Below, piece by piece: positions 9,692-18,939 of a stretch of DNA of 64,000 nt. Origin of the DNA: Paraburkholderia hayleyella. Its GTDB lineage: Bacteria > Pseudomonadota > Gammaproteobacteria > Burkholderiales > Burkholderiaceae. The DNA is taken from the NCBI RefSeq assembly GCF_009455685.1, contig NZ_QPES01000001.1, positions 3,224,001 to 3,288,000 of the forward strand, in the 5' to 3' direction. The position numbers and the translations under genes were made by a program. Position 1 is the stretch's first letter. Each line of letters begins with the position of its first letter. Under the pieces are notes generated by a model, which searched no databases, was not told the DNA's origin, and worked only from the letters and a program-made list of their open reading frames with translations.

Positions 9692-10864
9692 TTAGCCCTT
9701 GCTGCGGCGGCGCGCCAGCCAGTTGCGCTCCGCCGCGAAGGCCAGCCATGCCAGGGCCGCATACGGCCAAACCCACGCCAGCCAGCGCGCCAGCCCATTG
9801 AGATGCACATAGCGCCCCTGACGCCAGTCGGCCAGCACGACATCGAAATACGGATTTTGTGGCAACAGGTTCACCAGCAACAGTGCGACGATCAGCGCGA
9901 GCGCCGCGCAGACTGCGCGCCACCGCCGCGATAACCGCAGCGCGAGCCACAACGCCAGCGTGCCCCATGCCAGCCCCCAGCGAGCGCCTGGCGTCAGCCA
10001 TTCGAAGACCAGGCCCGCGCGCGACTGCAAGCCACTCACGCCGAGCTTGAGCAGCAGCGTCAGTGCGATCAGCGCCAGCAACAAGCGCACTTGCGGCGCT
10101 CGCGGACGCATCGGCAACGACGCCAGCGCACCCGCCGCAAAAAGGCTCAAGCCTGTGACAAGCGCCTCCCATGTCGCATCGGGCAGCATCGCGCCTAACC
10201 TCGCTGGCCACGCCGCGTGCCTCTCCCACGCATGCCACACCGCATCAGGCAGCCCGTTGAGCAACGCGTCCTGCATCGCCGGATCGAAACGCGACCACAG
10301 CTCACTCGGCCAGGTGCCCATGCCAAACAGCCAGGGCGTCGGAAAAATCGTCGCTAACGGCCATAACGCCGCAAAACCGAGCAACGCCGTGGCATCGCGC
10401 TCGAACCAGGCCAAACGCAAACGCCGCAAGCGACTTCGCTCCAGCAACCCGCTCACGACAGGCGCCGTCAGCACCGCGCCCAGCAGCGTGCCCAGTACAT
10501 TCGCCACGAGATCGAGATTGGATGCCACGCGCGTGGGCAGCCAGGTTTGCCCCGCTTCCATGACAGCCGACAGCAAGGTACCGAGACCCAACGCCAGCCC
10601 AACCGCGCGAGCGCCGCACCAGCGCGGATACAGCGCCAGCACAAGAAGCGCACCGAACGGCATGTAACCGAGCACATTGATGACGATGTCGAAGACGCTC
10701 AGATAGTGCGACAGCGGGTTCGTCAAATAATCGAAGAGGCCGATGCCCTGCGAGCGCCAACCCGCAAACGGGTACCACGAGGCATACACAATCAGTGCGG
10801 CATACAGCGCCAACGTCTGGCGCGCGAACGCAGAGGGATGGCGCGGCCACAGCGGAGAATTCAC
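9692..10864 (-). CDS. VanZ-family membrane protein
   Basis: A 390-residue polytopic membrane protein. The N-terminal third matches the VanZ-like domain (YPFAGWRSQG, then NVLGYMPFGALLVLAL and ESGQ-like MEAGQTWLPTR with NVLGTLLGA). This is followed by several further hydrophobic segments and an arginine-rich C-terminus. VanZ-like proteins are named for teicoplanin resistance but their general role is unclear. The gene follows the MCE transporter lipoprotein by 20 bases on the same strand and may be transcribed with it. Confidence 0.85.
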   Translation of the reverse strand: MNSPLWPRHPSAFARQTLALYAALIVYASWYPFAGWRSQGIGLFDYLTNPLSHYLSVFDIVINVLGYMPFGALLVLALYPRWCGARAVGLALGLGTLLSAVMEAGQTWLPTRVASNLDLVANVLGTLLGAVLTAPVVSGLLERSRLRRLRLAWFERDATALLGFAALWPLATIFPTPWLFGMGTWPSELWSRFDPAMQDALLNGLPDAVWHAWERHAAWPARLGAMLPDATWEALVTGLSLFAAGALASLPMRPRAPQVRLLLALIALTLLLKLGVSGLQSRAGLVFEWLTPGARWGLAWGTLALWLALRLSRRWRAVCAALALIVALLLVNLLPQNPYFDVVLADWRQGRYVHLNGLARWLAWVWPYAALAWLAFAAERNWLARRRSKG

Positions 10865-10884
10865 GATGCCGATGCTGCAGGCGT

Positions 10885-11526
10885 TTAGGGCGGCGGCGTA
10901 ACCGGAGGCGCCGCCTGCGTCTGTGCGCTGACCCAGGCTGAGATCTGCGCAATCAGCTCAGCGCTGGCGGCGCGCAGCGCCCGTGCTCCGCCGGCTGCGT
11001 CAGGCGTGCTGGCGGGTGCCTGGGCGATAAACGTGCGCTGGCCCAGGAGCACGCCATGATGCAACAACGTGGCGCGGACGGTCACCGCACCATGGCTTTG
11101 CGTATGTCCGTCGAACACCTGCTCGAATTCGTCGAGGCTGATTTTCAGCACCGGCGCCCGCACCCTGTCGCCACCGCTCAGCACCGGCCCATTTGCCGTG
11201 AGCGCCATGCGCAAATGCTGCGTCAACAATTGCGCTGGCGGCATGATCCAGTGGCTGTGTGCATAAGCGCCGGTCTGTTGCGCGTCGATATCGCTGAGGC
11301 GGTAAACCAGCTTGTCGGAATCGAGCGCATCCGAAGCATCCACATCAAGCACCTTGACTGCAGGCCGCGTGCCCACCACCGAAGGCGGCACGAGCGGCCC
11401 AAGGTCGTAGCGCATATTGGAGCCAACGGACGTGCCCGCGCATCCCGCGAGCAACGTCAGCGTGGCCAGCAACGCGGTAACACGCGTGCGCGCGGACAAC
11501 GGGGGAAATAAAAACGAGAGCGGCAT
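10885..11526 (-). CDS. ABC-type transport auxiliary lipoprotein (PqiC-like)
   Basis: A 213-residue outer-membrane lipoprotein candidate. It begins MPLSFLFPPLSART and has a hydrophobic signal ending in the lipobox LLAGC, with the acylated cysteine at about residue 29. The segment YDLGPL and later beta-rich sequence match the auxiliary lipoproteins that accompany MCE-type lipid ABC transporters. A longer upstream frame would overlap the MCE gene and lack a signal peptide at its start. It is the last transporter component of the operon 14650-10885. Confidence 0.88.
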   Translation of the reverse strand: MPLSFLFPPLSARTRVTALLATLTLLAGCAGTSVGSNMRYDLGPLVPPSVVGTRPAVKVLDVDASDALDSDKLVYRLSDIDAQQTGAYAHSHWIMPPAQLLTQHLRMALTANGPVLSGGDRVRAPVLKISLDEFEQVFDGHTQSHGAVTVRATLLHHGVLLGQRTFIAQAPASTPDAAGGARALRAASAELIAQISAWVSAQTQAAPPVTPPP

Positions 11527-11545
11527 GACGGAATCTTCCCAGAGA

Positions 11546-12523
11546 TCAAGGTGCGTTGGACGGGCGTTCCGGCGCGCCAGCAGGCCAGGTGAAACCGGGC
11601 TCGCCCGGGCCGGGTATCGCGCGGGGTGCGCCAAAGAGAACGCTGTTCGGGTTCGCGCTGAAGGTGTCGGCGGCGTGATTGAGCGAACGCGCTGCCGCGC
11701 GCACGTCTTGCGCCATGCCATTAAAACGCGGCAGCGTCTCATACCCGACTCGGCCCGACAGATCCTGCAAGGCCGAATCCATCGACGTCAGCGCCACACC
11801 GGCTTGCTCCGCCGCGGTTCCAACCTTGTTGAGATTCACGGTGAAAGGGCCATCCGGCCGGTTCAACCCGCTCATGAACTGCCCTGTGCTGGCAAGCGTC
11901 TGGTTGAGCTGGTTAAGCGTGGCGGGCAGCTTGCCTGCGGCTGGAGCCATTTGCTGCGTCAACGTGGCCACGCCATCGGCGGCATGTTGCAGGCTTGCCA
12001 TCGTGGAGAGCAATTGCCGCTGGGAATCATCGGACAGCAGCCGGTCAACATCGCCGGCGACTTTTTCGAGTTTGCTCAACAGCACATCGCCGCGTTTTTG
12101 CAACTGGTCGAAAAGCCCTGGATGCAGCGGCAACTGCGCCACCGTCTGCCCGGACGAAAGCAGCGGCGCAGAATCGTGCCCGGTATCGTCCAGTTGCACG
12201 AAAGCGATGCCTGTCACACCCTGAAACCCAAGGGTGCCAAACGTGGATTGCGTGATCGGCGTGTTTTTGTCGACCATGATGCGAATCACGATCTGCCCGG
12301 GATGCTCGCGGTCAAAACGGATCGATTGCACCTTGCCCACGCCCAGCCCGCGATAACGCACCGCGGCATCGACCGACAGCCCCGTCACATTGGTGCGCGC
12401 AATCAGGTCGTAGGGCACGCGCACCGAGCGATCGACGTTGAATAAAAACGCCGCCAGCCCAATGGCCACCAGCAGCGCCACGGTAAACAGCCCCGCCCAG
12501 AAGGCATGCGCCTTGTTTTCCAT
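11546..12523 (-). CDS. MCE (MlaD-like) substrate-binding protein of a lipid ABC transporter
   Basis: A 325-residue periplasmic protein anchored by one N-terminal transmembrane helix (about residues 8-28, FWAGLFTVALLVAIGLAAFL). The MCE domain follows (about 38-115, with GLSVDAAVRYRGLGVGKV and GTLGFQGVTGIAFVQL). A long helical region makes up the rest, ending in a Pro/Gly-rich tail. Such proteins form rings that shuttle lipids between inner and outer membranes. It starts just after the ATPase gene, with a one-base gap. Confidence 0.93.
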   Translation of the reverse strand: MENKAHAFWAGLFTVALLVAIGLAAFLFNVDRSVRVPYDLIARTNVTGLSVDAAVRYRGLGVGKVQSIRFDREHPGQIVIRIMVDKNTPITQSTFGTLGFQGVTGIAFVQLDDTGHDSAPLLSSGQTVAQLPLHPGLFDQLQKRGDVLLSKLEKVAGDVDRLLSDDSQRQLLSTMASLQHAADGVATLTQQMAPAAGKLPATLNQLNQTLASTGQFMSGLNRPDGPFTVNLNKVGTAAEQAGVALTSMDSALQDLSGRVGYETLPRFNGMAQDVRAAARSLNHAADTFSANPNSVLFGAPRAIPGPGEPGFTWPAGAPERPSNAP

Positions 12524-12524
12524 A

Positions 12525-13523
12525 TCAGCTTCCCCGATTCACAGCGGTATGTGGTTTGTCAGATGACGCCCCATCGAACGACGACAAGACCCCATCGAAC
12601 GACGCCCCAGGCGGCGATTCGAACGTCTCTTCAAACGCCGCAGGCGGCAGCTTGGCCCGGCGCTCCGGCGGCAGCGCCTGCAAGGCACGGCGGCCGCGGC
12701 GGCCCAGAAAAAATTCGCGGATAAACGGATGATCGACTGCCGCCGCTTCTTCCACCGGCGCCGCCACCAGGACCCGACGGTCAGCCAGCACCGCAACGCG
12801 CGTCGAGAGCGCCACCATCGTGTCGAGGTCATGCGTCACCATCACCACGGTCAGCCCAAGCGCGCGCCGCAACATGCCAATGAGTTCGACAAATTCATCG
12901 GAAGCGCGTGGATCGAGCCCCGCGGTAGGCTCATCGAGAAACAGCAGCTCAGGTTCCAGCGCGATAGCCCGGGCGATACCCACCCGCTTGACCATTCCCC
13001 CCGACAATGCCGAGGGCATCTTCGACGCGTGTTTGCAGGGCAGCCCGACCATTTGCAGCTTGAGCATGACGATGTCACGCAGCAGGTCTTCCGGCACCCG
13101 GCCCAGTTCGCGCAGCGGCTGTGCAATGTTGTCGAAGACGGACAGCGACGAAAACAGCGCGCCCTGCTGAAACAGCATGCCGAGGCGGCTCCGCATCAGG
13201 CGTGCGGCGCGAGGGTCGATCGTCAGGGTGTCTTCGCCAAAAACCTTGATCGTGCCCGACGTTTGCTGTTCCAGACCGAGAATCTGTCGCAGCAGCGTGG
13301 TTTTGCCCGAGCCCGAACCGCCGACCAGCGTCAGAATCTCGCCGCGCCAGACATCGAGATTCAAATGCTGATGGACCAGGTTACGCCCATAGCGTTTCGT
13401 GAGATCGCGGACTTCGATCACGGCCTGCCGCGCACCCTGCGACGGCTGCTGCGACGATGACGGCGGCGATGACGGCGACGATGACGGCGGCGATGGGACC
13501 GTGGTAGCGGACGGCGTCGACAT
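12525..13523 (-). CDS. ATP-binding protein of an MCE-type (MlaF-like) ABC transporter
   Basis: A 332-residue ABC ATPase. The Walker A motif is GGSGSGKTT, the signature is LSGGM in place of LSGGQ (usual for MlaF-like ATPases), and Walker B is LLFLDEP, followed by the H-loop VTHDLDT. The N-terminal 34 residues are an unusual Ser/Pro-rich low-complexity stretch, and the C-terminal 80 residues extend beyond the ATPase fold. The start shares a base with the permease stop (TGATG), which supports it over the longer upstream frame. Confidence 0.94.
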   Translation of the reverse strand: MSTPSATTVPSPPSSSPSSPPSSSQQPSQGARQAVIEVRDLTKRYGRNLVHQHLNLDVWRGEILTLVGGSGSGKTTLLRQILGLEQQTSGTIKVFGEDTLTIDPRAARLMRSRLGMLFQQGALFSSLSVFDNIAQPLRELGRVPEDLLRDIVMLKLQMVGLPCKHASKMPSALSGGMVKRVGIARAIALEPELLFLDEPTAGLDPRASDEFVELIGMLRRALGLTVVMVTHDLDTMVALSTRVAVLADRRVLVAAPVEEAAAVDHPFIREFFLGRRGRRALQALPPERRAKLPPAAFEETFESPPGASFDGVLSSFDGASSDKPHTAVNRGS

Positions 13524-14650
13524 CAGATCCCCACGCTCTGGAACATGATCGCAAAGACCGCGTCGGCCAGAATCACCACGGTGATCGACGTCACCACCGA
13601 GGCGGTCGTGCCATCGCCGAGGCTTTGTGAATTCGCCTTGATGCGAAAACCAAAATGACAGCCGACGATCGCAATCAGCATGCCGAACACCACCCCTTTG
13701 CCAAGTCCAATCCACAGGTTCGCAATGGGCACGACGTTGGGCAGCGAGCGGGCGAAATACGTCATGTCGATGCCCAGCACGATCTTCGCGGCCAGTGCGC
13801 CACCGGTCAGGGCAATGATGTTGGTCCACATCACCAGCAAGGGCATCGCCACCCCGAGCGCCACGACACGCGGCAAGATCAGGCGCAAACCATGCGGAAT
13901 GCCCATCACGCGCATGGCATCGAGCTCTTCGGTCACGCGCATCACGCCGATTTGAGCGGTAATCGCCGAACCCGAGCGCCCTGCCACCAGGATCGCCGAC
14001 AGCACAGGCCCCAGTTCGCGGATCACCGCGAGCCCGAGGATATTCACGATGAACTGGTTGGCGCCGAACAGCCGCAACTGTTGCGCGGATAAATAACTCA
14101 GCACGATACCGATCAGAAACGCGACCAGCGCGGTGATCGGCAGCGCTTTCGCGCCCGCGTTATAGATGTTGGCGGAGATTTCGGTCCAAGGTGTGGTTTT
14201 GGGATGCCGCAGAATTGACAGAAAATCCAGCACGACACGGCCGAGCATCGTCAGGCCACCCGACAAATTCTCGGCAAAGGAAAAAATACCCAGCCCGAGG
14301 CGAGTGATGGGATCAATGCGCGGAACCGGCTCGGGCGCGGTACGGGTCGTATCGAGCAGCGCAATCCGGCTGAAGATGTCGCGCTGGGTCTCGGTGAGCG
14401 CGATGCCGGCAGGAAGCTGACGCCCCCAGACACGCCACAGCGCCTGGCCGCCCACGTAATCCATGCGCTCGACACGCGATAAATCCCACTGATGAACCGT
14501 TTGCGGCGTCAGGTCACGCAAGCGCAGCACGATGCCGCCTCGGGCACGGTCGTGTGCCAGCGCTAGCGTGGTCCACTGGCCAGATAGCCGGACAATCTTG
14601 CCTTGGTTGTCTGCGGCGATATCGAGGCCGGGCGGAGTGTCGTAGTTCAA
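13523..14650 (-). CDS. MlaE-like permease with an N-terminal STAS-like domain
   Basis: A 375-residue inner-membrane permease. Residues 1-100 resemble a STAS-like regulatory domain (DLTPQTVHQWDLSRVERMDYVGG), and about 120-375 form the MlaE/YrbE permease with several membrane spans. The family segments LFGANQFIVNILGLAVIRELGPV and GVMRVTEELDAMRVMGI are present. It is the first gene of a four-gene operon (permease, ATPase, MCE protein, lipoprotein) for lipid transport across the envelope. It is divergent from birA. Confidence 0.94.
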   Translation of the reverse strand: MNYDTPPGLDIAADNQGKIVRLSGQWTTLALAHDRARGGIVLRLRDLTPQTVHQWDLSRVERMDYVGGQALWRVWGRQLPAGIALTETQRDIFSRIALLDTTRTAPEPVPRIDPITRLGLGIFSFAENLSGGLTMLGRVVLDFLSILRHPKTTPWTEISANIYNAGAKALPITALVAFLIGIVLSYLSAQQLRLFGANQFIVNILGLAVIRELGPVLSAILVAGRSGSAITAQIGVMRVTEELDAMRVMGIPHGLRLILPRVVALGVAMPLLVMWTNIIALTGGALAAKIVLGIDMTYFARSLPNVVPIANLWIGLGKGVVFGMLIAIVGCHFGFRIKANSQSLGDGTTASVVTSITVVILADAVFAIMFQSVGI

Positions 14651-14744
14651 GGATCGCGGGATTCAGTTATAGGAACAGGGGCCATTGTAACGAAGCTATG
14701 TCTGAAACGACTGGCCAACATGCCCTATGGCTACAATACGCGGC

Positions 14745-15650
14745 ATGAATGCCCCCACCGCCCCCCACCATGCAGCCCATACGGACGATTGGCGCATCGA
14801 CCGCGACCGCGCCGTCGCCCTGTTTGGCCCTGCCGCACACCATTGGCCTGTCGAAATCGTCGAGGAAACCGGCTCGACCAATGCCGACCTGATGGCGCGC
14901 ATGAAAGCGCTGCCACGCCGCGCCAGCGCGCTGCCACGGCCCATTGTGCGCGTCGCCTATCTGCAAACAGCAGGCCGGGGCCGCCGGGGGCGCGCCTGGT
15001 ATGCTGAGCCGGGCAATGCGCTGCTGTTTTCGGTGGCCTGCGTGCTACCCCGGCCACTCGAAAACCTCGCGGGGCTCAGTCTCGCCGTGGGCGTGGCGCT
15101 GGTGGACGGGCTACGCTCACTGCCCCTCACCGCCCCCGGGCAAATCGCGCTGAAATGGCCCAATGACGTACTGCTGGAAGGCGACAAGCTCGCGGGCATT
15201 CTGATCGAAACCGCGTGGAGCACGGCTAGCGCCAGTGCGGTGGTCATCGGCATCGGCACGAATGTGAAAGGCGGCGAGCAACTGGCAGCCAAGGTCAGCG
15301 CCTTCAATAGCGGCGAGCGAACGCCTGGCACGACGCCGACGACGCTCTCGCGCGCCCTGCCCTCAGCCAATCTCACCGATACGCTCGCCGCTGAACTCAA
15401 TGCGCTTGAGGCCGCCTTGCAACGTTTTGGACAAGCGGGTTTCGCACCGTTCCAGCCGCGCTGGAATGCCTGTCATGCCTATGCGGGCCGCGAAGTCGTG
15501 TTGCTGGAGCAAGGTATCGAAGTGGCACGCGGCGTGGCCGCTGGCGTGGATGCGCGCGGGCAACTGCTGCTCGACACCGCCACCGGCCGCGAAACAATTG
15601 CGACAGGCGATGTCTCGCTGCGCCTCGCCACGGACGGCGGTGCCCCATGA
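14745..15650 (+). CDS. birA: Biotin--[acetyl-CoA-carboxylase] ligase (no DNA-binding domain)
   Basis: A 301-residue BirA of the catalytic-only class, attaching biotin to the carboxyl carrier protein. The markers are [13 protein letters not shown], the biotinyl-AMP loop [12 protein letters not shown] and LKWPNDVLL with KLAGILIE. There is no N-terminal helix-turn-helix. The ATG at 14745 follows the -10-like TACAAT at 14732-14737 closely, so the messenger leader must be very short if that element is used. An upstream ATG at 14727 is possible. The stop overlaps the coaX start by four bases. Confidence 0.93.
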   Translation: MNAPTAPHHAAHTDDWRIDRDRAVALFGPAAHHWPVEIVEETGSTNADLMARMKALPRRASALPRPIVRVAYLQTAGRGRRGRAWYAEPGNALLFSVACVLPRPLENLAGLSLAVGVALVDGLRSLPLTAPGQIALKWPNDVLLEGDKLAGILIETAWSTASASAVVIGIGTNVKGGEQLAAKVSAFNSGERTPGTTPTTLSRALPSANLTDTLAAELNALEAALQRFGQAGFAPFQPRWNACHAYAGREVVLLEQGIEVARGVAAGVDARGQLLLDTATGRETIATGDVSLRLATDGGAP

Positions 15651-16537
15651 GCGCGAGCGCGCCCTTCTTGCTGATTGACGCGGGCAATAGCCGCGTCAAG
15701 TGGGCGCTAGCACAGGCCGACGGAACCGTGGCACAGACCGGCGCTTTCACCCATGCTCCGGATCCGGGTGCACATACCGCGGCCGAAGCGACCCAATCGA
15801 CCCAATCGGCCGAAGCCGCAGCATCTTTGGCGGCTAGCATCGCCGCCTGGCGGCAACTGCCCCGGCCAGGCAGCGTATGGCTGTCGAATGTTGCAGGTGC
15901 GGCCGTCGCGCAGCGTCTCACCGCCCTGCTCAACGCACACTGGCCCGGCCTGCCTTGCACCACCATCCGCGCGCAGGCGCATCAATGCGGCGTCACTAAC
16001 GGTTACACCACGCCTTCCACGCTAGGCAGCGACCGCTGGGCCGGGTTGATTGGCGCTCACGCGGCCTTTCCTGGCGAAGCGCTTTTGCTTGCAACCCTGG
16101 GCACCGCCACCACGCTCGAAGCCTTGCGCGCGGATGGCAGTTTCATCGGCGGACTGATTGCGCCGGGCTGGTCGCTCATGATGCGCTCGCTCGGCGAACA
16201 CACAGCCCAGTTACCCACGCTCGACGCCCAGGCCGCGCGTGGCCTGCTGGCGCACAGTCCGCAACATGGCCCGTGGTTTGCCAGCGATACCCGGCATTCG
16301 GTGTCAGCGGGCTGCGCGCTGGCGCAAGCCAGTTTGATCGAACGCATGTGGCATGACCTGAGCGATACGTGGCAAACCCCCGTGCGTCTGGTACTCGGCG
16401 GCGGCGCCGCCGATGAGGTCAGCACGATGTTGCAAGTGCCGCACACGCGTCATGACACACTGGTGCTGTCGGGCCTCGCACGAATCGCCGCCGCCAGCCT
16501 TTGCCCGGCGTCCGGCGCGTTTGCCGCGCCGCTGTGA
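15647..16537 (+). CDS. coaX: Type III pantothenate kinase
   Basis: CoaX phosphorylates pantothenate, the first step of coenzyme A synthesis. The 296-residue protein has the ASKHA-fold markers [13 protein letters not shown] (phosphate loop) near the N-terminus, [11 protein letters not shown] and [10 protein letters not shown] in the middle, and [15 protein letters not shown]. It also has a slightly long Ala/Thr/Glu-rich insert at about residues 40-62. The start codon sits inside the birA end (ATGA overlap), an arrangement common in Burkholderiaceae. Confidence 0.95.
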   Translation: MSASAPFLLIDAGNSRVKWALAQADGTVAQTGAFTHAPDPGAHTAAEATQSTQSAEAAASLAASIAAWRQLPRPGSVWLSNVAGAAVAQRLTALLNAHWPGLPCTTIRAQAHQCGVTNGYTTPSTLGSDRWAGLIGAHAAFPGEALLLATLGTATTLEALRADGSFIGGLIAPGWSLMMRSLGEHTAQLPTLDAQAARGLLAHSPQHGPWFASDTRHSVSAGCALAQASLIERMWHDLSDTWQTPVRLVLGGGAADEVSTMLQVPHTRHDTLVLSGLARIAAASLCPASGAFAAPL

Positions 16538-16609
16538 GCGGCATGCACGGCCCGAACGCCCTGACGCTACGCTGTTTATGTTTTTACTTTTTCGATGGAG
16601 TTTTCAACC

Positions 16610-16849
16610 ATGCTGCGCTGGCTGATTGCTATCTTGCTACTCGCTAACCTGGGCGCCTTCGCTGCCGTGCGTGGCACATTTGGCCCACTGCCTTCGGCCA
16701 GCCCGCATGAAGCGCATTACCTGAACCGGCAGTTACATCCTGAATGGCTCAAGGTGCGCCCCATCACCGCCGCTGAAGCCGCCGATCAGGTCGTGATTGG
16801 CAGCCCCATGCCCGAAGCGCCGGTCGCGGCCTCAGCGCTCATGCCGTGA
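16610..16849 (+). CDS. Small membrane-anchored protein of unknown function
   Basis: A 79-residue protein starting MLRWLIAILLLANLGAFAAV, which is one transmembrane or signal-anchor helix. It continues with a periplasmic part containing HYLNRQLHPEWLKVRPI. GGAG about ten bases upstream supports the ATG at 16610. It follows coaX. From memory, related bacteria carry a longer SPOR-type protein at this position; if so this copy is shortened, which is inference only. Confidence 0.65.
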   Translation: MLRWLIAILLLANLGAFAAVRGTFGPLPSASPHEAHYLNRQLHPEWLKVRPITAAEAADQVVIGSPMPEAPVAASALMP

Positions 16850-16854
16850 AAATC

Positions 16855-17337
16855 TCAACCGTGCGCCCGGACTTTTTTTAGCAGCGCGGTTGTCGAGCGC
16901 TCGTGCTCGAACGGAATCGCCAGCGCCCGCCCCCCCCAACCACGCACCCGCGCGGCTTCAGGCAGCACATCCATGTCGTAATCCCCGCCCTTGACCAGCA
17001 CATCGGGATGTAATGCCTCGATCAGCGCCAGTGGCGTCGGTTCATCGAAGCGCACAACCCAATCGCTACTTTCCAGTGCCGCCAGCAACGCCATGCGGTC
17101 CGCTTCGTGATTGATGGGCCGGTCATCGCCCTTACCCAGCAGCCGCACCGAGGCATCGCTATTCACGCCGATGATCAGGCACGCGCCCAGCGCTTTCGCC
17201 GCCGCCAGATAGGTGACGTGGCCACGATGCAGGATATCGAACACTCCATTGGTAAATACCACCGGCCCGGCCAGGGTGGAACGGCGTTGTGTGAGCGCCT
17301 CGCGCGTCGTCAGCTTGCGCTCGAAAATGGCAGACAT
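16855..17337 (-). CDS. rfaE2: D-glycero-beta-D-manno-heptose 1-phosphate adenylyltransferase
   Basis: A 160-residue nucleotidyltransferase corresponding to the C-terminal half of E. coli HldE. It adenylylates heptose-1-phosphate for ADP-heptose and lipopolysaccharide core synthesis. The HxGH-type motif is in FTNGVFDILHRGHV (about residues 28-41). GVNSDASVRLLGKGDDRPIN and DVLVKGGDYD are also family signatures. The stop lies five bases from the small protein gene on the opposite strand. The kinase half is not encoded nearby. Confidence 0.94.
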   Translation of the reverse strand: MSAIFERKLTTREALTQRRSTLAGPVVFTNGVFDILHRGHVTYLAAAKALGACLIIGVNSDASVRLLGKGDDRPINHEADRMALLAALESSDWVVRFDEPTPLALIEALHPDVLVKGGDYDMDVLPEAARVRGWGGRALAIPFEHERSTTALLKKVRAHG

Positions 17338-17370
17338 GGATCAGTACCCAGAAATAAAAGATTCACAGGA

Positions 17371-17409
17371 ACGGGATAACTCAACGGGATAAATCAACGG
17401 GATAAATCA
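17371..17409. repeat. Three tandem 13-bp repeats
   Basis: ACGGGATAACTCA is followed by two identical copies of ACGGGATAAATCA (17371-17383, 17384-17396, 17397-17409). They lie just upstream of the rfaE2 start. No function is known. Confidence 0.8.
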
Positions 17410-17427
17410 AGTGGCCCCCGCAACGAC

Positions 17428-17461
17428 AACGGCCCAGCATGCACATGCATGCTGGGCCGTT
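17428..17461 (-). terminator. Hairpin terminator downstream of the ferritin-like gene
   Basis: A perfect 15-bp inverted repeat (17428-17442 and 17447-17461) with a 4-base loop. The T-run is short, so termination strength is uncertain. The position, after the stop of the minus-strand ferritin-like gene, fits a terminator. Confidence 0.65.
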
Positions 17462-17541
17462 GATCTGCGTTTGAGCGCCGCGCGGGCCACCTCGCGCACA
17501 TGAACAACGCACATAAGCCAAGCCGGCGAGCGGGCCGGCCT

Positions 17542-18414
17542 TTACACCGGTTGCTGCGCGGCAGCCTGTTCAGTTTGCAAACGCTGGACCACTTCCTTGC
17601 GATAGCGGTTCAACTCTTGGGCGGTATTGAACGTGCGTTCGAACAGCACCGACAGGTTGTGCAAGATGCGCTCCACGACTTTCTTTTCCCAACTGTCGTC
17701 GAAGCGGATTTGCTCGTCGAGCCAGCGTTCGAGCCACTCCGGGTCCGGCAAGCGCGACTGAACTGTGTCGCGCGGAAAAAGCGCCTGATTGACGTGCAGA
17801 TTGGTTGGATGAAGCGGTTTGTCCGTCCGCCGGGCCGAGGCCATCAACACACCGATCTTGGCAAATGCCGCCCGTGCGACATCGCCGCTTTGCGCCATCG
17901 CCTTTTTCATGTAGCGCAAATACGCGCCACCATGACGGGCTTCATCGCGGGAGATGGTTTCGTAGATTTGCTTGATGACCGGCTCGGTGTGCCATTCGGC
18001 AGCGCGGCGATACCAGTGGTTCAAGCGGATTTCGCCACAGAAATGCAGCATCAGGGTTTCGAGCGGTGGCGCCGGATCGAACTCGAAGCGCACCGCATGC
18101 AGTTCTTCCTCACTGGGCATCATTTCTGGCTTGAAGCGGCACAGATACTCCATCAGCACCAGCGAGTGTTTTTGCTCTTCAAAAAACCACACGCTCATGA
18201 ACGCCGAGAAATCGCTGTCGTGATGGTTATCGCGCAGAAACATTTCAGTGGCGGGTAACGCGGCCCATTCGGTGATCGCGTTCATCTTGATGGTGGCGGC
18301 CTGCTCGTCGGTGAGCAGCGTGGGATCGAATGTGCTCCAGGGAATGTCTTTTTCCATGTCCCAGCGAACCGATTCGAGTGATTTGTAAAGCTCTGGATAA
18401 AGCATGGTGTTCAT
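17542..18414 (-). CDS. Ferritin-like di-iron protein
   Basis: A 290-residue helical protein of the ferritin-like superfamily. Two carboxylate-bridge motifs are visible: EEQKH at about residues 78-82 and DEARH at about residues 155-159, with further glutamates in ITEWAALPATEMF. The spacing and length resemble stearoyl-ACP desaturase-like and other di-iron oxygenase relatives more than storage ferritins. It probably binds two irons and catalyses an oxidation or hydroxylation, but the substrate is unknown. A weak purine run precedes the ATG at 18412-18414. Confidence 0.8.
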   Translation of the reverse strand: MNTMLYPELYKSLESVRWDMEKDIPWSTFDPTLLTDEQAATIKMNAITEWAALPATEMFLRDNHHDSDFSAFMSVWFFEEQKHSLVLMEYLCRFKPEMMPSEEELHAVRFEFDPAPPLETLMLHFCGEIRLNHWYRRAAEWHTEPVIKQIYETISRDEARHGGAYLRYMKKAMAQSGDVARAAFAKIGVLMASARRTDKPLHPTNLHVNQALFPRDTVQSRLPDPEWLERWLDEQIRFDDSWEKKVVERILHNLSVLFERTFNTAQELNRYRKEVVQRLQTEQAAAQQPV

Positions 18415-18939
18415 CGTCCCACCCCCTGTTTCTGCGCGTTCGTTACTACGGCTGGTTATCTGTGATTGAGACTGCGGTAATGGCTTGATCAGTGCGAAGG
18501 CCCGAGCGTTACCCCAAATCCTGGATTTTACGCGGGTATCAGGAGCCCAATGCTATCGGTCGTGCATCATTTGCACCCGCTGCGGCAAAGGGATGGAGGC
18601 CCCGGCACATGCTGCGCAACCAGGCCAAACCGGAAGAAAGAAATGCCTGACAGCTTGTGAACCTTTATGTCATTACTTTTGTGCAAGCTGAAAGCGCGTC
18701 ATGGCAGCGGGCATCCACTGCCAGCCGCGGGCCTGAAAAAAAAACGGCAAAAAAGATCGGCAAAAGCTTTCACGATGGTAACACGAGGCCCTCGCCTCCC
18801 AGGATAGCCAAAATGCCGCAGGCATTAGCCAGCCCCTGGTTACGAAAAAACTGAAAATCCACCGGAAAATACGCAAAGTCCTGCTCAGAATAACGAACGA
18901 TGCACGAGATGTCGTTTAAGCCGGGGCAGCCGGGGCCAT
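18415..18939. other. Long intergenic region between the patatin and ferritin-like genes
   Basis: About 525 bases with no frame I can support. Short frames on both strands lack ribosome-binding sites and family resemblance. It must contain the promoter of the ferritin-like gene. Confidence 0.4.
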
